Of a stretch of DNA of 64,000 bases, positions 56,548 through 64,000 are shown one piece after another. This DNA comes from Scytalidium lignicola (taxonomy: Eukaryota > Ascomycota > Leotiomycetes), in NCBI GenBank assembly GCA_002812745.2, contig NCSJ02000017.1:62001-126000 (forward strand). Direction: 5' to 3'. Below the pieces are notes generated by a model that did not search any database, was not told the DNA's origin, and saw only the letters and a program-made list of their open reading frames with translations. Position numbers and translations under genes: made by a program. Every line of letters begins with the position of its first letter. The stretch's first letter is position 1.

Positions 56548-57479
56548 GAACAGAGGGCTTAATGAATCCTAACGGCTAGAATGTGCGGTTATAGACTGAA
56601 GGGGTGCAAGATGTATAGATGCTCGCTTTTTTNCTACCTCTAAAATGCTAATACAGACTGATCTACAAAACATTCTTCAACGATGAAGGCAGTCTAACAC
56701 CGTAGCAAAGTTGTGCATGGATGTAATTAAGTTTCATTTAAGCTTATAAGTTATATGATGCGAAATGACCAAAGTAGTTATTTTGCCAGAATTATTAAGC
56801 AATTGAACGTTGAATATCAGGCATTATACTACAAACTTCACCCCACTTATATAAGGAATTCAACTTGACTAATTTTACTGTGTAGAAAGATCTGTAAGCT
56901 GAGATGGGTGTGAAATATAGAGACAGACCTTTTGAAAAATATTCCAGATTAATGTGGGCATTTGTGGTGTTATACACCCCAGAACCAACAGACACAATAC
57001 AGATTCTGCTAGACCCAGAATTAAGAAACCTATCCAAAGAACACTACCATTAAAGGCTTCGTAACTTCCTTTTAGTGGTTAACATAAGAAGGATATCGGT
57101 ATGGGCAATTACCGGGACATCTTTACACAGCGAGTTTGCTATTAGTCTAGTGGGTCTCTGAATTTCAAATCCTGTAAAAATGCAATTTACTCTTGTTCTA
57201 TTTGTTCTAATTCTGGAAATTCTAATTTCTCCGTATTTTCATTGGCAGGCTGATTCATTACACGTGTGCGGAGTATCCGGGGAGACGGTGTGGAAGTCGT
57301 AGCGATTCGGGAAGCTCTAACCTCCCACTTTAATTAACACTGCCGGTTTCGGCAGATGTTCACGGCAACAAAACATGTGGATCATTTAACCCCGCGAGAT
57401 ATACTAGTCCATGATAACTTTCCAAATGCCAAGCCAAAGATCTAAATGCATTTGCCTTCAAGCTTATTTGTCACAATAG
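56548..57479. other. Intergenic, no gene seen
   Basis: Contains an N at 56633 after a T run and no supported open frame. Acts as the 3' flank of the b561 gene and the promoter of the MFS transporter. Confidence 0.5.
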
Positions 57480-59032
57480 ATGGCATCGCCTTCTACTTCT
57501 GGGTCAGAGATCCAGCCGCCAATCGAGCTCCTGACGTCCAAGCCTGACGGCTCGCCAAACGTCCCTGAAAATGTAGCTCCCATTGTTCGGAATAACGAGG
57601 CTTCCAAGCTAAAACTGTGAGTTAAATTGTCAATTATCTGTTGAATATGTCTTCGAGCGGTCTTATTTCTACAGTATATCCATAGGTTAGTGGCTAATGA
57701 GGTTATAGGAGAAAATGTATCTTGGTACTTGCCTCATTCATCTGCATGTTCACCAGCTGTGGTCTCAATTTTGCCTTTGGAGTCTACCAAGAATTTTATG
57801 AATCCATGTCCGTTTCTCCAACGCATAATCCCTTCACCAACGCCTCACCTGCTCAAATTTCGCTGGTTGGGACTCTGGGCGTCTCCTTCATGTCCCTCGG
57901 CGCTCCATTTGCTTCAGCATGGTGCAAAACCTATTCGCCGAGAACAATTACCTTGGTTGGTGCTCTTGTTTTTGCCCTTGCCAACATTCTAGCCTCTTTC
58001 GGTAAGGAACTTTGGCATTTCACTGTCACCCAAGGGATTCTTGTCGGAATTGGGACCTGCTTGACATACATACCTGCTGTGACTGTCTGTCCTGGATGGT
58101 TTACAACTCATAGAGGGCTAGCAATGGGCATCTTATCGTCTGGAACGGGTATTGGTGGCATTGCCTGGGCACCATTTCTTAGATATCTCAACGAGAATAT
58201 CGGATTCCGCAATGCTCTTCGCCTGACGGGGGCAGTTTCTTTCCCTCTGCTTGCTTGCTCTGCTCTCTGTCTGAAATGGGAACCAGGAATTGAACAGAAA
58301 AACCGCGCGGCGATGTCCTCACAACCAATTCGATTTCGACTTCTCCCTCCACTTATTGACTGGAGGGTAGCACGATCGTACAAGTTTGTTGCTCAATCAA
58401 TTTCTGCTGCCCTTCAAGGAGCTGCTTATTATGCCCCACTTTACTTTATGTCAGCAAACGCTCGCACCTTGGGATATTCCCCCGCAACTGGTGCGAATCT
58501 TATAGCATTGTGCAATGGAACGTCGGCGATATCGAAGGTGGTACTGGGCTGGCTTGCGGATCGCGTAGGCCGTCTTAACATCCTATTCAGTGTAACATTT
58601 TTAAGTGCTGTGGTTACTCTCGGGATGTGGCTTCCTTCAACGATTCCAGGTTCTCATAAGGAGGGTCAAGGCTTATTTATTGCTTTTGTAGTGATGTATG
58701 GCATCACTGCAGGGACTTATATCAGTTTATTCCCAACAGCTCTGGTCGAACTTTTTGGAGTACAGCATTTTGCCAGTGTTAACGGCTTCCTCTACTTGGC
58801 CAGAGGCATAGCCGCTCTGGTCGGAACACCAGTTGCTGGAGAATTGGTGAGAGCATATGGAGGAACTTCAGCAACTCTACATGACAGTAAAGCATATTTC
58901 TCTACGAGTATCTTCGTTGGTGTGTTGTTGGCAGGTGCTTCGGTCAGTCTCGCTTGGTTACGAACAAATGTAGCCGTTGAGGCGTTGACTGCTTCACGTA
59001 CAGAGAACAGAAAGAAAATCTGGAAAGCATAA
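57480..59032 (+). CDS. MFS monocarboxylate-transporter-like permease
   Basis: Twelve-helix MFS transporter of the fungal SLC16/MCT-like group. Exons 57480-57616 and 57709-59032 sum to 1461 bases (486 aa). A hydrophilic N-tail of about 45 residues is followed by KCILVLASFICMFTSCGLNF (helix 1), then the family text FGVYQEFYES, GILVGIGTCLTY, YIPAVTVCPGWFTTHRGLAMGI and the A-motif-like GWLADRVGRLNILF. The acceptor is the TTATAG at 57708; using the earlier CAG would introduce in-frame stops. Cargo unknown (monocarboxylates, riboflavin or siderophore intermediates in relatives). A 120-base tandem duplication starts right at its stop codon. Confidence 0.9.
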
Positions 59033-59272
59033 TAACTCAGACTTATACATCTATAAAATAATACGTCAATTTTCATTTATTACAAGTGTAAAAATAATTA
59101 TACACTGATATAATGAAAAGAAATTTCTTCAGGATATATATTCTAAGCTTGATAACCCAGACTTATATGTCTGTGAAATAATGTGTTATTTTTCACTTTC
59201 TGGAAATGTAAGGACAATCATACACTGATATAATGAAGAAAACCTTTTCAGAGTATTCTGAGGAGCATATGA
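59033..59272. repeat. Diverged 120-bp tandem duplication
   Basis: Copy one 59033-59152 and copy two 59153-59272. Both start TAAC(T/C)CAGACTTATA and share ATACACTGATATAATGAA. Most differences are C/T or A/G transitions, and overall AT is high, compatible with RIP. Copy one begins at the MFS stop region, so the duplication arose in its 3' UTR. Confidence 0.75.
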
Positions 59273-59760
59273 CCTTTATATCAGATGAAACTAATTTCAA
59301 ATTACACGAGGAAGATATTTGTACATAGTTACTGCACTATGAATATTAAAGTCTTTGTATAATAGTTAATATAAATATTACTGAAAATGAAGAAATAATA
59401 GAATACAATTGATCTCTCGCGTTTAAAGGTGTGTAATGATAAGTATTTACAAAAATCAGATTACAAGATAAATACTATAAAAGTAAGTTATATAACGTTT
59501 AAAATCATACTCCCAAATATCCAATCAAAAGAAAAGTTGATGTGATTGGTAGGGTTTTTAGGTTGCATAGCTACAACCGCAGTTTCTTGTCAGCCAGCTC
59601 AAAGGTCGTCAACAACTTCATCCATATCGCACGCTCTGATGTGAGCCTTCAGCATGTCTTTTAACCAGAAAGAAAATAATCTTCGATCTAAGAGCTTCAA
59701 GCCCTTTCTCATCATTACCTCAGTTTGATTTGATTTGACTCATGTTATGCATCTGTATAT
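59273..59760. other. Intergenic, no gene seen
   Basis: Very AT-rich; nothing coding. Ends at the start of the NLR relic. Confidence 0.5.
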
Positions 59761-62700
59761 ATGATGGATCCCCTCTCAACTCTGAGCCTTGCGGGGACAG
59801 TAGTACAATTTGTTCAGTTTCTTTCTTCACTGTTCAGCGAGACTCGTAAGATCTATAATACGAGCACTGGATAGTCTGATGAGAATCAGAGTTTAGAGTT
59901 TATTTATACGAAACTCTCTGACCTGAGTTCTAACCTTGAAACGAATGTCAAGCAGAGAAGAAATGATGTTCGATTAGCTGCTCCTGATCTACCAGAGAAT
60001 TTTCTTTCTTTAGGAATGCTTGCTGCGAAGTGTAAAGAAGACTGCGACAAACTCCTTGAAATTGTGGACCGGATGAAAACTAAGGCTAGTTTGGGGCCAA
60101 GAATATGGGAAAGGTTCCGTGTAGCTATGAAAGAGATATTGAAGTCTGGCGATATCGAAAAACTTGAGAAACGTATTAGAAGTTACCAGAGACTGATGGT
60201 TTTGCATTTGTGCTCTGTTTCAAGGAAAGTACTCTCTTAGCCTTAAAATATGGAAAGACATAGTCTCATGTCTGTATAGTGGAATGATCGAGAGTATCAA
60301 TGCTAATATTCAAGCTATCCGCTTTGAAACAAAGAACCTAAAATACCAGAGATCTCATCAGCTCTACCATATAGCACTGGAACTCGAGGGAATACGGAGT
60401 AAAATTGACACCTTTAAATTAGATCAACAAAAGAAAAACTTTTCCACAGATGAGATCGAGATTTTAACAACAAAAGTCTTTGAGCTATCTCTTATTCAAG
60501 AGGAGTACACCAAAGAGCACAAACTGTTGTCTGGTCTTAATTACGAACAGCGACCGGCAAGGCATGAAAGCATCACTAATGCTCATAGTAAAACCTTTAA
60601 CTGGATATATTCTGCTGTTGGTAATAGAACCAATGACGCAGCCCGTCTTGTTGAATGGTTGAAAGAAGGGGATAGAATATTTTGGGTGTCAGGTAGACCT
60701 GGGTCTGGAAAATCTACTCCGATGAAGTTTTTGGCCGATCATCCATTCACGGACCAGCTATTACTACTATGGGCCAACTCTAGAGCTATAATCAAGGCAT
60801 GCCATTACTTTTGGAGTACCGACACTGACATGCAAAGGTCTCAGGAGGGATTACTTTGCTCCTTACTTTACAACATTCTTTGCCACAATTCCGATCTGAT
60901 CCGCCTTGTTTGTCCTGATAGATGGACCCGTATAAAATCCGTTAAGGGGTCTACACCGGGACCATGGTCGTAATCAGAGCTGCAGGAAACTATCCGAAGA
61001 GTGGCAAACCAGACTCAGCTTCCAACCAGGTTCTGTTTTTCCATAGATGGTCTTGATGAGCTTTCCGGAGACCATCTACAGCTATGCGAATCAATTATCA
61101 AACTTTCTCAATGCCCCAGTATTAAGCTTCTAGTTTCCAGTCGTTCATTGAACGCCTTCGAGGAGAATTTGGGCAAGAATTCTGCTACAAAAATCTACTT
61201 GCACGAACTTACTCGGGGGAATATTCGGAATTATGTTGAAGCCCGGCTGGAAAGAATACCCAACGATCTCGAAAGGTTCTTCAAGATGATGCTTGAATCT
61301 GTGGAACCATTCTGCCATGAAAAAATGGCCGGTACATTCCAGGTGGCTTTAACTGCTAGGGAGCCTGTCCCAGTTGTGATTTACAGCTTCGATGACTTGG
61401 AATATGAAGACGTCGACTATGCCTGCCATCAAGGAAACTTTAGAGATTTGGAATATCGAGAAATCCAATGCTTTCGAAGCCCCCTTCCCATGGCGTCTTT
61501 GTTCAAGATGTAAAGGATTGCTTGAAGTTCACAAAGGCAAAATTGAATTTCTCCATCGCACGGTTCGGGATTTCCTCCAAACCGCAGAAATGCGGGACTT
61601 CATTTCTAGTAAAGCCCCTAACGACTTCAACCCATCATTATCCATATTTCGAGCATATATTGCTTGGATTAAGCGCAAGAGTTACTCCACAGATTTGCTT
61701 TCTGAAGGGGAAATGATTACTCTGGCTAAGGATCCCTTCCCTCTATTAGGTGAAGCGTTGTGTTATGCTGGGGATGCTAGCACTGATCATAACGTAACTT
61801 TTGGTCTAGTAGATGACCTTGAGTGGGCCACGATCTTAATTTTTTATTCTAGGGACCAAGAAAACACATCGAGGGATTTTGCATCTAAATATCAAACACA
61901 TGACAAAGGATTTGAAAATTCCGACACCGTCAATCAGTTAAGAATGTTCTTTCTAAGACGCCTCATCAGGGTCTGTTTTACAGATTATATTATGAGAAGG
62001 TTGGATGGAGACAGTTCACGAAGTTTCAGCACTGGAAATTGTCTTTAGGTATAACGGGGGTTGCGCTTTTCAATGGTCCCATCAAAGAATGAAACTCCTT
62101 CGTGAGCTACTTATTAGAGGATACGATCCCAACAAGCCCTTCCACATTACCCGATTAATTTCAAAAACCCCATGGTCCTACTTTATACCCAGATTATTAA
62201 AACTTCACGAAATTCATGAATCTGAATATATTTTAGCCAAAGAGGCCATGTCCTTGCTCCTAGAGTTTGGTGCAGATCCCAACGTGGGCGAAGCGGATAT
62301 AGAATGCAGGGTTGCTGCACATTTTGGTCTAGAATATCCAGTTAACTGGATACCGATCTGGGCCTCAAATTTTATTCTCAGCTTCTTTAACTTCGGGGTA
62401 TTAGATTATGTAGCTGCTTCCATGCAGGTACTAGATAAGATGCTAGCAAAAGCAGATTTTGACAGCTCTAACAAGGTACTAATATATTTGTGCCATGATC
62501 TTAGAGTGGCCCAGATACCTATTAATGGTAAATCTGTCATAACGAACAGAATTACGGTCTCCCACATAACTAAATATTTAATATTACAACTAGAAACGCT
62601 TGGTCCGAGAAATGCTAGGAAATATCACACTTACCCGCATTTCCAGCTCCTAACCAAAACAATTAGTATATTTCTCACACGAGCAGCACATCCCTCGGTG

Positions 62701-62886
62701 CCTATTGCTGAGATACAAAGCTGTGTTCTCAAAAGGTTCCCGCCAAATCTCTCAAGCCAACTCCTAGATGTGATCCGCAAGAATTACCAATTTTCAACTG
62801 AGAACACAGCAATTGAGTCTCGTAAAAGACTAAATGAATTTGATGAAGAGTCTGGTAATAACTTTGTGAAAGCAAAAGCAGGGTGA
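59761..62886 (+). pseudogene. Fungal NLR (NACHT-type STAND) gene, broken
   Basis: Remains of a NACHT NOD-like receptor, the fungal class linked to heterokaryon incompatibility and innate-type responses. N-terminus MMDPLSTLSLAGTVVQFVQF matches the NACHT N-terminal helical domain. P-loop WVSGRPGSGKST is present (followed by P in place of the usual L), then SIDGLDELSGDHLQL (Walker B), LVSSRSLNAFEE and, in a second frame, EFLHRTVRDFLQT and LLLEFGADPN (ankyrin-like tail). Breaks: a TAG at about 59872; a frame shift at about 60230; a TAA at about 60971; loss of the sensor-2/winged-helix linker between about 61240 and 61260; shifts at about 61400-61510 and near 62005. With this many lesions it is a pseudogene, not a read error. 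Later C-terminal frames (62005-62886) remain open. Confidence 0.85.
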
Positions 62887-63503
62887 AAATTTTGAAGAAT
62901 AACATCATTTTTTTATGTTGATGGCTTAGTCTATATCGTAGATTTATACTAAATGTATTGTTGATTATGTAGTTATGATTTCAAGAAGAGTTGATAGATT
63001 TATTATCTCGGGTACCATAGTCGATTTCAGTCTCCTTTAGCTAAGTTAGTAGTTATGGAATCTATAGTGACTAATGAGAGTGAAAATAATATTTGAATAC
63101 AGGTGATTTAAGGGCTAATATGAAAAGACTGATGAAGAAATGGTACAAGATTGAGGATAAAGCTTAGCTGGTCCTTCTATAAAATGCTACTGGCTACGAT
63201 GTTATCACGGTGAAACTAGCCCGGTATTGTACCAACATTTATCTGCAAGAACAAGCTCGTATATCTCTGCATTTTATCTGATCACTAACGAGTAAAGCAC
63301 GCATATGTCTCTAATGCTGTAATTGTTTCAATTCATATAAAAGCTTTTATTTTTCGTTCTCAAATACCTACAATAATGGGCATTTTCCGTATAGCTTTAC
63401 TTGGATGCTGATAACATAGTGAACGTCATCTTCTACTTAGCATATGAACATCTTTGATATATTCTAACTGCTTATTGTTACCCCATGATTCAACATCTCA
63501 TAG
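62887..63503. other. Intergenic, no gene seen
   Basis: AT-rich 3' flank between the NLR relic and the beta-propeller gene; no supported open frame or structured repeat. Confidence 0.5.
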
Positions 63504-64000
63504 TTAGCTCAACTGATTGATGACCCCTGAAAAAGGAGTGGTGATTGCTACTAGCTGTCCTCCAATGATTATATGACCGTCAACAGGGGTAGCAAGCCCT
63601 CCTGCTGTTGTCACGTACAAGACATTGTTATCACTCGGATGCCTCCCAAATGCGGCGGATGTTGGTTCAGCAATTGCAGTAGAGTTGACATTCCCTATAA
63701 AGATCTTTTGACGTTTTCCTCCGGCTAAGATTATTTCCACCGAATTCCCAGCTCCGGTAACTAGAAATGCATTGCCGTTACGGTCGAATGTAAAGTCGTC
63801 ATACTCATCAATTGGTGCCAGAGTATGCGCAACAGTAGTGAATGGGCCAGATGGAGTCCCATCCGGATAAATTGGAACCTTGAAAAAAGTCGATAGACCG
63901 ATGTTTGTAAAGTATAAAATGTTATCCCGAACATGAAGGCCGTCGACTCCTGCAAGAGGGAACGGCGGTGCTGGATATATGGCTGTAAGATTATTTTGGA
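63504..64000 (-). CDS. Six-bladed beta-propeller (SMP-30/gluconolactonase-like) protein, N-terminus beyond window
   Basis: The C-terminal 160-odd residues of a fungal TolB/SMP-30-like propeller, in one open frame to the right edge. Blade text: PLAGVDGLHVRDNILYFTN, VPIYPDGTPSGPF, IDEYDDFTFDRNGNAFLVT and TSAAFGRHPSDNNVLYVTT, ending in INQLS. These repeat a strand pattern with Asp/Asn at the turns. Fungal members are usually secreted; the signal peptide would be outside the window. The stop at 63504-63506 is followed by AT-rich DNA. Enzyme activity (lactonase) cannot be confirmed without the metal-site residues of the N-terminal half. Confidence 0.85.
   Translation of the reverse strand, partial: QNNLTAIYPAPPFPLAGVDGLHVRDNILYFTNIGLSTFFKVPIYPDGTPSGPFTTVAHTLAPIDEYDDFTFDRNGNAFLVTGAGNSVEIILAGGKRQKIFIGNVNSTAIAEPTSAAFGRHPSDNNVLYVTTAGGLATPVDGHIIIGGQLVAITTPFSGVINQLS

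Noticed and set aside
1..64000. Secondary-metabolite gene cluster
   Set aside because: Two oxygenases, an NmrA-like protein and a Zn2Cys6 factor are present, but no PKS, NRPS, terpene cyclase or DMATS backbone gene is found in the window.

Overview
The window is nuclear DNA from a filamentous ascomycete (Pezizomycotina). The evidence is short introns (mostly 45-100 bases) with GTAAGT/GTATGT-type donors and CTAAC/CTAAT branch sites close to the acceptor, AT-rich intergenic DNA, and typical fungal families: a Ppo fatty-acid oxygenase, a Zn2Cys6 regulator, an NmrA-like oxidoreductase, a fungal NLR relic and a DUF2235 hydrolase. A leotiomycete is plausible from the gene content, but that is inference. 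Most genes had to be assembled across introns. For nearly all spliced models the summed exon lengths are an exact multiple of three and the conserved motifs read through the junctions.

Layout. 1-8.4 kb is a nitrogen-scavenging block: a dihydropyrimidinase-like hydrolase cut by the left edge, a nucleoside hydrolase diverging from an APC-type permease, then allantoicase diverging from an IPNS-like 2-oxoglutarate oxygenase. A five-unit minisatellite follows the permease stop. 8.9-17.5 kb holds a DUF2235 hydrolase, an intact Ppo-type linoleate diol synthase and an aquaporin. 19.5-30 kb holds a large conserved hypothetical protein, an alpha/beta hydrolase, a five-exon GHKL-type ATPase with a coiled-coil tail and a terminal SUMO-interaction-like motif, and an aldo/keto reductase. 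30-33.4 kb is sparse, with a degenerate tRNA-like sequence. 33.4-42.2 kb holds a GST, a SDR, a broken hemerythrin-like gene, a GFA/CENP-V-like protein, and an NmrA-like reductase divergent from a Zn2Cys6 regulator. 43-49.3 kb is a second nitrogen-type block next to a piggyBac transposase scrap: a second IPNS-like oxygenase divergent from an NCS1 nucleobase/allantoin-type permease, then an amidase resembling the enantioselective nitrile-pathway amidases. 49.5-64 kb holds an unknown acidic protein, a beta-lactamase-fold esterase, a b561-type membrane protein, an MCT-like MFS transporter, a NACHT-type NLR pseudogene and a secreted beta-propeller protein cut by the right edge.

How genes work together (inference). 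Both nitrogen blocks pair an importer with hydrolytic C-N enzymes and an IPNS-like oxygenase. Their promoters carry dense HGATAR motifs, the binding sequence of AreA/NIT2 GATA factors. This suggests co-regulated scavenging of nucleosides, ureides or amides under nitrogen limitation. AT-rich background raises the chance count, so the enrichment needs a whole-genome control.

Sequence quality. Ten single N characters occur, all against A/T homopolymers. In two genes, dropping the N restores a perfect reading frame, so these Ns look like homopolymer-length placeholders rather than bases.
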